Below are positions 1 to 6,176 of a stretch of DNA of 8,974 nt, in pieces. The DNA lies in contig CAZZWO010000125.1 of assembly GCA_964657885.1 (NCBI GenBank), forward strand, positions 1-8,974, given 5' to 3'. Source of the stretch: BOG-908 sp964657885 (GTDB lineage Bacteria > Pseudomonadota > Alphaproteobacteria > Acetobacterales > Acetobacteraceae). Position 1 is the first letter of the stretch; each line of letters begins with the position of its first letter. Under the pieces are notes generated by a model. The model made no database searches, was not told the origin of the DNA, and was given only the letters and a program-made list of their open reading frames with translations. The position numbers and the translations under genes were made by a program.

Positions 1-94
1 ATTACCAGGGGACCAAACTGCCCTGGTGAGTGAGACCGGTATTCTTAAGGCGACTTAACCCCCGCCGACTCGCGGGCGCTGCTAGCACCCGCCG
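1..94 (+). other. Upstream region of ruvB with possible 3' end of an unknown reading frame
   Basis: One forward frame is open from base 2 to a TAA at 56-58 (it ends ...ETGILKAT) and could be the last codons of a gene cut by the window edge. I do not recognise it and see nothing like the RuvA C-terminal domain, although ruvA is the usual upstream neighbour. Two inverted repeats are visible: ACCAGGG at 4-10 with CCCTGGT at 21-27, and an imperfect hairpin at 72-92 just before the ruvB start. No convincing promoter was seen. Confidence 0.3.
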
Positions 95-1141
95 GTGGCT
101 GGCCCGAAAACCACTGTCGAACCCGATGAGGCGCGCGCGATCTCCGCGGAGCGTGCGCCCGAGGATGCGGCCGAGGCCAGCCTGCGGCCGCAGACCCTGC
201 GCGAGTTCGTGGGCCAGCGGGCGAGCCGCGAGAACCTGTCGGTGTTCATCGAGGCCGCCCGCGCGCGCGCCGAGGCGCTGGACCATGTGCTGCTGCACGG
301 GCCGCCCGGCCTCGGCAAGACCACGCTGGCGCAGATCGTCGCGCGTGAGCTGGGCGTGGGGTTTCGGGCCACCTCCGGCCCGGTGATCCAGCGGGCCGGC
401 GACCTGGCCGCGATCCTAACCAACCTGCAGGCGCGCGACGTCCTGTTTATCGACGAGATCCACCGCCTGCAGCCGGCCATCGAGGAAATCCTCTATCCCG
501 CGATGGAGGATTTCCAGCTCGACCTGATCATCGGGGAGGGTCCGGCGGCGCGCTCGGTGCGCATCGACCTGCAGCCGTTCACCCTGGTCGGCGCCACCAC
601 ACGCGCGGGGCTGCTGGCGACGCCTCTGCGCGACCGTTTCGGCATTCCGCTGCGGCTGGTGTTCTACACGCCCGACGAGCTGACGCTGATCGTCGCGCGT
701 GGCGCCGAAAAGCTGCATTTCGCGCTGACCGAGGATGGGGCGCGCGAGATCGCCCGGCGGTCGCGCGGCACCCCGCGCATCGCCGGCCGCCTGTTGCGCC
801 GTGTGCGGGATTTCGCGCTGGTGCAGGGCCGGCGCGAGGTCGATCGCGAAACCGCCGATGCCGCTTTGTTACGCCTGGAAGTCGATGCGCTGGGCCTGGA
901 CGCGATGGACCGCCGCTACCTGCGCCGCATGGCCGAGCATCATGGCGGCGGTCCGGTCGGCGTCGAAACGCTGGCCGCGGCACTGGCCGAGGCGCGCGAC
1001 ACGCTCGAAGACGTCGTGGAGCCCTACCTCATCCAGGAAGGCCTCATGCTGCGCACCAGCCGCGGCCGCATGCTCGGCGAACCCGGCTGGCGCCATCTCG
1101 GGCTGAAAGCGCCGCCCGGTCCGCAGGACCTGCTGCTGTGA
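95..1141 (+). CDS. ruvB: Holliday junction branch migration ATPase RuvB
   Basis: RuvB is the hexameric AAA+ motor that, with RuvA, drives branch migration of Holliday junctions in recombinational repair; it acts on DNA in the cytoplasm. The 348-residue product has the full family layout: Walker A GPPGLGKTT at 69-77, Walker B LFIDE with the following IH at 117-122, sensor 1 GATTRAG at 166-172, the arginine finger in RDRFG (Arg181), sensor 2 in RGTPRIA (Arg228), and a C-terminal winged-helix region from about 270 ending in the typical EGLMLRTSRGR. The length is normal. The start is GTG; an in-frame TAG at 83-85 rules out anything further upstream and no other start codon occurs before the conserved region. 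No Shine-Dalgarno is evident, and a small hairpin lies at 72-92. The stop overlaps the ybgC start (GTGA), suggesting translational coupling. Confidence 0.97.
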   Translation: MAGPKTTVEPDEARAISAERAPEDAAEASLRPQTLREFVGQRASRENLSVFIEAARARAEALDHVLLHGPPGLGKTTLAQIVARELGVGFRATSGPVIQRAGDLAAILTNLQARDVLFIDEIHRLQPAIEEILYPAMEDFQLDLIIGEGPAARSVRIDLQPFTLVGATTRAGLLATPLRDRFGIPLRLVFYTPDELTLIVARGAEKLHFALTEDGAREIARRSRGTPRIAGRLLRRVRDFALVQGRREVDRETADAALLRLEVDALGLDAMDRRYLRRMAEHHGGGPVGVETLAAALAEARDTLEDVVEPYLIQEGLMLRTSRGRMLGEPGWRHLGLKAPPGPQDLLL

Positions 1142-1566
1142 GCGGCTCCGCCTTGCCGGCGCGCCCGATGAGCGGCCACCTTTACACCACGCGGGTTTAC
1201 TACGCCGACACCGATGCGGGTGGCGTCGTCTATCACGGAACCTACCTTGCGATGGCCGAGCGGGCGCGGACCGAAGCGCTGCGGGCAGCCGGGCTGCCGC
1301 ATGAGGAGATGCGCCGCGATCATGACTGCATCTTCATGGTACGGCGCGTAAATCTGGAGTATCTGCGCCCAGCCCGGCTGGACGACATGCTGACGATCAT
1401 TACGACCCGTATCGCCGAGACCGGCGCAACCATCAGCCTCCGCCAGGTTTTCGCACTTCCAGATGACGGGGTCGCCGCCTCGGCCGAGCTGCTGCTGGCG
1501 TGCGTGCGCGCCTCGACCGGCCGCCCGGCGCGCATTCCGCCGCGCTGGCGCCAGATCCCCCTTTAG
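1138..1566 (+). CDS. ybgC: Tol-Pal-associated acyl-CoA thioesterase YbgC
   Basis: This is a hot-dog-fold thioesterase of the 4HBT family that hydrolyses acyl-CoA in the cytoplasm and is the conserved companion of tol-pal; its link to envelope function is not settled. The 142-residue product shows the active-site block YYADTDAGGVVYHGTYL at 21-37. Asp26 corresponds to the catalytic Asp18 of E. coli YbgC, followed by His33. ERARTEAL and the later YLRPARLDDML segment also match the family. The GTG at 1138 overlaps the ruvB stop by four bases. An in-frame ATG at 1168 (MSGHLYTTRV) would give a protein ten residues shorter, closer to E. coli YbgC, and is a real alternative. The TAG stop lies next to the tolQ ribosome binding site. 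Confidence 0.93.
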   Translation: MSGSALPARPMSGHLYTTRVYYADTDAGGVVYHGTYLAMAERARTEALRAAGLPHEEMRRDHDCIFMVRRVNLEYLRPARLDDMLTIITTRIAETGATISLRQVFALPDDGVAASAELLLACVRASTGRPARIPPRWRQIPL

Positions 1567-1570
1567 GAGA
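1565..1570 (+). promoter_or_regulatory. Ribosome binding site deciding the TTG start of tolQ
   Basis: AGGAGA is a near-perfect Shine-Dalgarno sequence eight bases before the TTG at 1579. It overlaps the ybgC stop codon, so ybgC and tolQ are likely translated in a coupled way. This supports TTG as the tolQ start despite its rarity. Confidence 0.75.
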
Positions 1571-1578
1571 CGACCCCA

Positions 1579-2268
<690 letters not shown>

Positions 2269-2295
<27 letters not shown>

Positions 2296-2346
2296 TGAAA
2301 AATCGCGAGGAGCGCGCCTAATGGATTATCTTGGGGAGCGCGTCTG
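2269..2346 (+). repeat. 26-base tandem repeat joining tolQ to tolR (three imperfect units)
   Basis: Three 26-base units lie at 2269-2294 (the end of tolQ), 2295-2320 and 2321-2346. Each holds the core G(A/G)GGAGCGCG followed by a stop that overlaps the next ATG: TGATG at 2293-2297, TAATG at 2319-2323 and TGATG at 2345-2349, exactly 26 bases apart. Units 1 and 2 match at 18 of 26 positions; units 0 and 1 share the continuous core GCGAGGAGCGCGC. The GAGGAG (or GGGGAG) core sits about eight bases before each ATG and so works as a Shine-Dalgarno. The pattern looks like duplication of the 3' end of tolQ together with its stop/start junction. Confidence 0.85.
2295..2321 (+). CDS. Eight-codon micro-ORF between tolQ and tolR (first)
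   Basis: This micro-ORF would encode MKNREERA. Its ATG overlaps the tolQ TGA and its TAA overlaps the next ATG. The GAGGAG at 2281-2286 within the end of tolQ lies eight bases before the ATG, so initiation or re-initiation here is plausible. The peptide ends in EERA, like TolQ itself, as expected from tandem duplication. It is probably a translational relay rather than a functional peptide; no function can be assigned. Confidence 0.35.
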
Positions 2347-2347
2347 A
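2321..2347 (+). CDS. Eight-codon micro-ORF between tolQ and tolR (second)
   Basis: This micro-ORF would encode MDYLGERV. Its ATG overlaps the TAA of the preceding micro-ORF and its TGA overlaps the tolR ATG. GAGGAG at 2307-2312 lies eight bases upstream. It has diverged more than the first unit (GGGGAGCGCG instead of GAGGAGCGCG). If translated, it would hand ribosomes directly to tolR. No function is inferred for the peptide. Confidence 0.35.
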   Translation: MDYLGERV

Positions 2348-2781
2348 TGGCGGGCGGTCTGATAGGCGGCGGACGGGGTGGCCGTAACGGGCGCTACCGT
2401 TCGATGGCGGACATCAACGTGACGCCGCTGGTGGACGTGATGCTGGTGCTGCTGATCGTGTTCATGGTGACGGCGCCGATGCTGACCTCCGGCGTCAACG
2501 TCGACCTGCCGAAAACCAACGCGCAGCCGCTGAACTCCGATGCGACGCCGCTGACGGTGACGATCTCCGCCGATGGCCAGACGCATCTGCAGGACGAGAC
2601 GATCGCGCTGCCGGACCTGGTGGCGAAGCTGCAGGCCGCATCGCAGAACGACAATGCGCGCCGCATCTTCGTGCGCGGCGACAAGTCGATCCCCTACGGC
2701 CAGGTGATGCAGGTGATGGCCACCATCGCGCAGGGCGGCTTCACCAAGGTCGCGCTGCTGGCCGAGCAGACCCAGAAGTAG
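2347..2781 (+). CDS. tolR: TolR, peptidoglycan-sensing subunit of the Tol-Pal motor
   Basis: TolR is the ExbD/TolR-family partner of TolQ, with one inner-membrane helix and a periplasmic domain. It carries the protonatable Asp of the proton path. In this 144-residue product the N-terminus is glycine- and arginine-rich (1-18), followed by the family signature ADINVTPLVDVMLVLLIVFMV at 21-41. Asp30 corresponds to the essential Asp23 of E. coli TolR. The periplasmic part runs from about 45 to 144 and contains the characteristic IFVRGDKSIPYG at 107-118. The length is normal. The ATG overlaps the stop of the second micro-ORF, with GGGGAG at 2333-2338 eight bases upstream. tolR is in the same reading frame as tolQ. 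The TAG stop lies six bases before the tolA GTG. Confidence 0.97.
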   Translation: MAGGLIGGGRGGRNGRYRSMADINVTPLVDVMLVLLIVFMVTAPMLTSGVNVDLPKTNAQPLNSDATPLTVTISADGQTHLQDETIALPDLVAKLQAASQNDNARRIFVRGDKSIPYGQVMQVMATIAQGGFTKVALLAEQTQK

Positions 2782-2787
2782 GTCCCG

Positions 2788-3783
2788 GTGCGGCGCGGCA
2801 TGACACGCAGTGCGACGATATCGGCAGGTTTGCACCTGCTGGTCCTGCTCGCGCTGATCGTCGTCATCCCGGCGCCGCTCCCCCCGCCGCCACCGCCCGA
2901 CGACGCCATGGAAGTCGAGTTCGAAGGCNNNNNNNNNNAAGGCACCGCGGCGTCGGCACAGAAATCGGACCGCACCGGCCACGTGGCGGCGCCGACCGAG
3001 GCCGACACCCCGGCGACCGAGATGCCGGCGATCGCGCCGCCGACCAAGCAGCCGATCGAAGCGCCACCGCCACCACCCCCTCCGCCCCCGCCGCCGCCCC
3101 AGGCTGCCCAAGTGGAGACCAAGGTGCTGGACAGCGCCAAGCTGTTGCCGCCGCCACCCACCGAGCGGGCGGAGGCGCTGAAGCCGCCGCCGCCGATGAA
3201 GATCGCGGCGCGCGAGCCGCCGAAGCCGGTGCAGGTGCCAACGCCGCCCAAGCCGCCCTTGAAGGACCCCGTCGAGAAGACCAAGCCGCTGGATACCGTC
3301 CGCCACCAGCAGAACCCGACGAAGAACGTGGCGCCCGACACCTCGAGCCTGATGGCGACCTTGCAGGCGCTCCAGGCCGACCAGAAGCAGAAGCAGCCGC
3401 CGACGCATGTGTACAACCCCAGCCGGGGAGGGGCGCACGATGCCGGCGGCCAGAAGCACGGCAACCTGACCGGCTCGCTGTCCGAGGGGCAGCGCAAGAC
3501 GATCGGCGATTCCGTACGGCGTTGTTACTCCGAGGACACCGCGGCGAAAGACTACGCCACCTATTACGCCGATATGCAGGTGATGGTGGATGCCTCGGGC
3601 GAGGTGCACGACGTGAAGCTGCTGCCCGCCTTCCAGGCGCGCGCCGGTGCCGACCCCGCCTATCGCGCGTTCGCCGAGCGGGCGATGCATGCCGTGCTCG
3701 ATCCGCAATGCGCGAAACTGCCTCTGCCGCCCAACCTTCTTGGGCAGCCCGCCGCTCAACTGACCTTCCGCTTTCGACCCTGA
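2788..3783 (+). CDS. tolA: TolA, periplasm-spanning protein (interrupted by an assembly gap)
   Basis: TolA is anchored in the inner membrane, is moved by TolQR and contacts TolB/Pal across the periplasm. The product is about 331 residues counting four unknown ones at 48-51. A membrane anchor lies at about 11-29 (ISAGLHLLVLLALIVVIPA). A long proline/lysine-rich linker follows (30-205) with a run of twelve prolines at 93-104, in place of the alanine-rich helix of E. coli TolA; such linkers are known in alphaproteobacteria. The C-terminal domain (about 228-331) has two cysteines, Cys246 and Cys308, which probably form the TolA III disulfide. The frame is the same on both sides of the ten Ns. The GTG start is supported by AGTAGG five bases upstream; ATG at 2800 is an alternative four codons in. 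Confidence 0.9.
   Translation: MRRGMTRSATISAGLHLLVLLALIVVIPAPLPPPPPPDDAMEVEFEGXXXXGTAASAQKSDRTGHVAAPTEADTPATEMPAIAPPTKQPIEAPPPPPPPPPPPPQAAQVETKVLDSAKLLPPPPTERAEALKPPPPMKIAAREPPKPVQVPTPPKPPLKDPVEKTKPLDTVRHQQNPTKNVAPDTSSLMATLQALQADQKQKQPPTHVYNPSRGGAHDAGGQKHGNLTGSLSEGQRKTIGDSVRRCYSEDTAAKDYATYYADMQVMVDASGEVHDVKLLPAFQARAGADPAYRAFAERAMHAVLDPQCAKLPLPPNLLGQPAAQLTFRFRP
2929..2938. other. Ten-base assembly gap (run of N) inside tolA
   Basis: Ten Ns mark an unresolved join in the assembly; their number is probably a placeholder. Both flanks keep the tolA frame. The last five known bases before the gap and the first five after it (2939-2943) can be aligned as AAGGC on each side: AAGGC at 2924-2928, then AAGGC at 2939-2943. 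The two sides may therefore simply overlap. Confidence 0.95.
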
Positions 3784-3800
3784 TGGAGACGCCGCGATGA
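3783..3800 (+). CDS. Five-codon micro-ORF at the tolA-tolB junction
   Basis: The tolA stop overlaps an ATG (TGATG at 3781-3785) that opens METPR, whose TGA (3798-3800) overlaps the tolB ATG (ATGA at 3797-3800). It has no good Shine-Dalgarno of its own. It may just be a by-product of a short spacer, or help re-initiation. It resembles the tolQ-tolR arrangement but is not a sequence repeat of it. Confidence 0.2.
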   Translation: METPR

Positions 3801-5179
3801 TCCGACTTCCTGGCCATGAGATGCCGGCCCTGCTGCGCCGATCCGTCCTGTCGGGCGCCGCCGGCCTGGGTGCCGCGGGATTGCTGGGCGCCGCAGGGCC
3901 TGCCTTCGCGCAGGCGCCGTTGCCACCGCCGGGGGCACCTGGCGGCCAGCCGATCATCGACGTGCCAGGGGCGCAGCGTAACCCGATCCCGATCGCCATC
4001 ACCGGCCTGTCCGGCGGATACGGCGGCATCGACATCGGCGGGGTGTTCGGCGCCGACCTCGGGCGTTGCGGCCTGTTCCGGCCGATGGCGCAGGCCGGTT
4101 TCGCCGCCGCTGACCCCGCGGCCGCGCCGAATTTCCAGAACTGGAAGGCGCTCGGCACCCACGCGCTGGTCACCGGCCAGGTGTCCGGCACCGACCCGCT
4201 GCGCGTCGAGTTCCGCCTGTGGGACGTGCTGCAGGGCCAGCAGATCCAGGGCACCGCCTACACCACGTCGGCCGCCAACTGGCGCCGGATCGCCCATATC
4301 ATCGCCGATGTCGTGTACGAGCGGCTGGTGGGTGAGAAAGGCTATTTCGACACCCGTATCGTCTATGTCGCGGCCACCGGCTCGCGCGGCCGGCAGACCA
4401 AGCGGCTGGCGATCATGGACCAGGACAGCGCCAACAACCGCATCCTGACCGACGGTTCGTGGCTGGTGCTGACGCCGCGGTTCAACCCGGTGCGCGACCA
4501 GATCGCCTTCATGAGCTACGCCAACAACCGGCCGCGCGTTTACCTGTTCGACCTCGGCAGCGGGCGGCAGACGACGTTCGGCGAGTTCGAAGGCATGAGC
4601 TTCGCACCGCGTTTCTCGCCCGATGGGGGGTCGTGCATCCTGTCGGTCACCCGCGGCGGCGGGTCGGACATCTTCGTGGTCGATGCGGGCAGCCACGCGG
4701 CGCACCGGCTGACCAGCTCCGGCTCGATCGACACCAGCCCGTGCTACAGCCCGGACGGCAGCCAGATCGTGTTCAACTCGGATAGGGGCGGCGACCAGCA
4801 GCTTTACGTCATGGGGTCGGGCGGCGGCGGCGCGCGGCGTATCAGCTACGGACATGGGCGCTATGCCACGCCGGTCTGGTCACCCCGCGGCGACCTGATC
4901 GCGTTCACCCGGCTGTCGGGCGGCACCTTCGCGATCGGCGTCATGGCGCCGGACGGCAGCGGCGAGCGCATCCTGTCGGAGAGTTTCTCGGTGGAAGGCC
5001 CGACCTTCGCCCCGAATGGACGCATGCTGATGTTCTGCCGCGAAACCCAGGCGCGCGACTCCAGCGGCAGCGGCTATTCCTCGCGGCTCGTCTCGATCGA
5101 CATCACCGGCTTCAACGAACGGCAAGTGCCGACCGCAACGGATGCGTCGGATCCGGCCTGGTCACCCCTCAACGCCTGA
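3797..5179 (+). CDS. tolB: TolB, periplasmic beta-propeller of the Tol-Pal system
   Basis: TolB is the soluble periplasmic protein that binds Pal through its propeller and TolA through its N-terminus. The 460-residue product begins with an export signal: twin arginines in LRRSVLSG (13-20), a glycine/alanine-rich core, and a likely cleavage after AFA (Ala38). The N-terminal domain spans about 50-185. A six-bladed propeller follows with repeated S/N-P-(D/x)-G-x-x-(I/L) strands, for example RFSPDGG at 272-278, CYSPDGSQIVF at 316-326, VWSPRGDLIAF at 360-370 and TFAPNGRMLMF at 403-413; it ends with DPAWSPL. The length is normal for the family. GGAGA at 3785-3789, seven bases upstream, supports the ATG; ATG at 3821 is a shorter alternative that keeps the signal peptide. 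tolB lies 13 bases after tolA and is followed by a 391-base gap. Confidence 0.96.
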   Translation: MIRLPGHEMPALLRRSVLSGAAGLGAAGLLGAAGPAFAQAPLPPPGAPGGQPIIDVPGAQRNPIPIAITGLSGGYGGIDIGGVFGADLGRCGLFRPMAQAGFAAADPAAAPNFQNWKALGTHALVTGQVSGTDPLRVEFRLWDVLQGQQIQGTAYTTSAANWRRIAHIIADVVYERLVGEKGYFDTRIVYVAATGSRGRQTKRLAIMDQDSANNRILTDGSWLVLTPRFNPVRDQIAFMSYANNRPRVYLFDLGSGRQTTFGEFEGMSFAPRFSPDGGSCILSVTRGGGSDIFVVDAGSHAAHRLTSSGSIDTSPCYSPDGSQIVFNSDRGGDQQLYVMGSGGGGARRISYGHGRYATPVWSPRGDLIAFTRLSGGTFAIGVMAPDGSGERILSESFSVEGPTFAPNGRMLMFCRETQARDSSGSGYSSRLVSIDITGFNERQVPTATDASDPAWSPLNA

Positions 5180-5216
5180 GAGACCATTCGATAATGCTGC
5201 GAAGCCGGCCGTCCAA

Positions 5217-5253
5217 CGCGGCTTCCGGTGCTCACGGCCTGACGGAAGCTGCG
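5217..5253 (+). terminator. Strong hairpin after tolB without U-tract
   Basis: Bases 5217-5227 pair with 5243-5253: eleven pairs, ten Watson-Crick and one G-U, around a 15-base loop. The core is GCTTCCG/CGGAAGC. It starts 38 bases after the tolB stop. No run of T follows, so it is not a classic intrinsic terminator. It could be a factor-dependent stop, an RNA-processing or mRNA-protecting structure. Confidence 0.35.
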
Positions 5254-5370
5254 CGCCGGTTCTCGAAAGCCACGCCGGACGAGTGAGGCCTGGCGCATTC
5301 TCGAACGGGTCTCTGGAGCTGCCCTGTCAAAAGGGGATCATCGTTAAAACTTTGCGTTTTACCTTCGGGG

Positions 5371-5414
5371 CGCAATGCGAATTGTAGCTTTGCAAGCTAA
5401 ACGCATGAATTGCG
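5371..5414. promoter_or_regulatory. Composite inverted repeat upstream of pal
   Basis: Three nested stems share one centre: CGCA 5371-5374 with TGCG 5411-5414, ATGCG 5375-5379 with CGCAT 5402-5406, and TAGCTT 5385-5390 with AAGCTA 5394-5399 around a TGC loop. A four-base bulge and a small internal loop interrupt the 15 pairs. It lies in the AT-richer part of the gap and could be a protein-binding operator or an RNA structure; its role is unknown. Confidence 0.4.
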
Positions 5415-5435
5415 GCTCATTTATGCTTGCACGCC

Positions 5436-5465
5436 TTGACCGTGACGGGAGCGTAAGCGTATTTC
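5436..5465 (+). promoter_or_regulatory. Weak sigma-70-like promoter candidate for pal
   Basis: TTGACC at 5436-5441 is a good -35 match. With an 18-base spacer it faces TATTTC at 5460-5465, a poor -10 match. Transcription would start roughly 95-100 bases before the pal ATG. Placement is tentative; the strength of the case is mainly that a 391-base gap before a highly expressed lipoprotein gene is expected to hold a promoter. Confidence 0.25.
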
Positions 5466-5524
5466 CGCCGCACCGCGGCAACGATTCGGCGAATGTGTCG
5501 TTACCGGCGTGGTCGAACCGTAAT

Positions 5525-5555
5525 GCACCCGACAGATTCCACCGCACCCGACAGA
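5525..5555 (+). repeat. 12-base direct repeat in the pal leader
   Basis: GCACCCGACAGA occurs at 5525-5536 and again at 5544-5555, 19 bases apart start to start. The second copy abuts the AGGA at 5557-5560 that probably serves as the pal ribosome binding site. Two exact copies in a short leader suggest a recent duplication or a paired binding site. Confidence 0.7.
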
Positions 5556-5570
5556 CAGGAACGGACCTTC

Positions 5571-6077
5571 ATGAACATCAAGTTTCTAGGCGCGATCTCC
5601 GCGATCGCCCTCCTTGCCGCATGCTCCAGCAACCCGCCCGCGACCAACTCCGCCAGCACCGGCACCGGCATGTCCAGCGGCAACCAGGGCAGCGGCGTCG
5701 TGGGCGGCACGCAGGAAGACCTGGTGGCCAATGTCGGCGACCGGGTGTTCTACGAGCTGAACTCGTCCACCCTGACCGATGCCGGCCAGGCAACCCTGTC
5801 CAAGCAGGCCGACTGGCTCGCCAAGTATCCGAATGTCAGCGTGCAGGTCGCCGGCAATTGCGACGATCGCGGGACCGAAGAGTTCAACCTGGCCCTCGGC
5901 CAGCGCCGCGCGAACGCCGCGAAGGACTTCCTGACCGCCAAGGGCGTGTCGTCCAGCCGCATCACGACGATCAGCTACGGCAAGGACCGTCCGACGGCGC
6001 TCGGTGACGACGAGCAGGCTTGGTCGCAGAACCGTAACGCGATCACCTCGGTGAAGGGCAGCGGCGCTACCTCGTAA
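5571..6077 (+). CDS. pal: Pal, peptidoglycan-associated outer-membrane lipoprotein
   Basis: Pal anchors the outer membrane to peptidoglycan and is the outer partner of TolB and TolA. The 168-residue product has a lipoprotein signal peptide with lipobox LAAC and acylated Cys18, followed by Ser19, which favours outer-membrane sorting. A flexible Ser/Thr/Gly/Asn linker (19-48) leads to an OmpA-type domain (about 52-162). In VAGNCDDRGTEEFN (93-106) and LGQRRANA (109-116) the Asp and Arg expected to hold diaminopimelate are kept. The end reads QNRNAI where E. coli has NRRA. Upstream in-frame starts exist (5493 and ATG 5523), but only the ATG at 5571 puts the signal peptide at the N-terminus, and it has AGGA ten bases upstream. 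A terminator-like hairpin follows 29 bases after the stop. Confidence 0.96.
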   Translation: MNIKFLGAISAIALLAACSSNPPATNSASTGTGMSSGNQGSGVVGGTQEDLVANVGDRVFYELNSSTLTDAGQATLSKQADWLAKYPNVSVQVAGNCDDRGTEEFNLALGQRRANAAKDFLTAKGVSSSRITTISYGKDRPTALGDDEQAWSQNRNAITSVKGSGATS

Positions 6078-6106
6078 AGGCTGACGATGCGTGGAGCCTG
6101 TGCATT

Positions 6107-6143
6107 GAACCTCGGGGCCGCAAAGCCCCGGGGTTCGCGTTTT
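6107..6143 (+). terminator. Intrinsic terminator-like hairpin after pal
   Basis: Bases 6107-6118 pair with 6125-6136: twelve pairs with one G-U, very GC-rich, loop CGCAAA (6119-6124). Three bases later comes TTTT (6140-6143). This is a strong candidate for a rho-independent terminator, slightly weakened by the short T-run. It lies between pal and cpoB and ends only 33 bases before the cpoB ATG. Confidence 0.7.
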
Positions 6144-6176
6144 GCGTGGGGCGCTGTTGCGGCGTTTGGAGATTGC

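Larger units (their letters stand above)
5180..5570 (+). other. 391-base non-coding region between tolB and pal
   Basis: No convincing gene is present; short open frames here lack family features. It holds, in order: an 11-pair hairpin shortly after the tolB stop (5217-5253), a locally AT-richer part from about 5325 to 5435, a composite inverted repeat at 5371-5414, a weak promoter candidate at 5436-5465, and a 12-base direct repeat at 5525-5555 followed by the pal ribosome binding site. The length and structure suggest that pal has its own promoter and leader. Confidence 0.7.

Noticed and set aside
1..58. Upstream open frame as the end of ruvA
   Set aside because: The 18 visible codons do not resemble the RuvA C-terminal domain, and too little sequence is present to decide.
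2326..4254. Long reverse-strand open frame of over 600 codons across tolR-tolA-tolB
   Set aside because: It is a shadow of GC-rich genes on the + strand, is low-complexity (Arg/His/Gly-rich), and runs through the N gap; the + strand proteins are clearly conserved.
5142..5387. Open frame starting inside tolB and running into the intergenic region
   Set aside because: No ribosome binding site, no recognisable domain, and half of it overlaps tolB in another frame.
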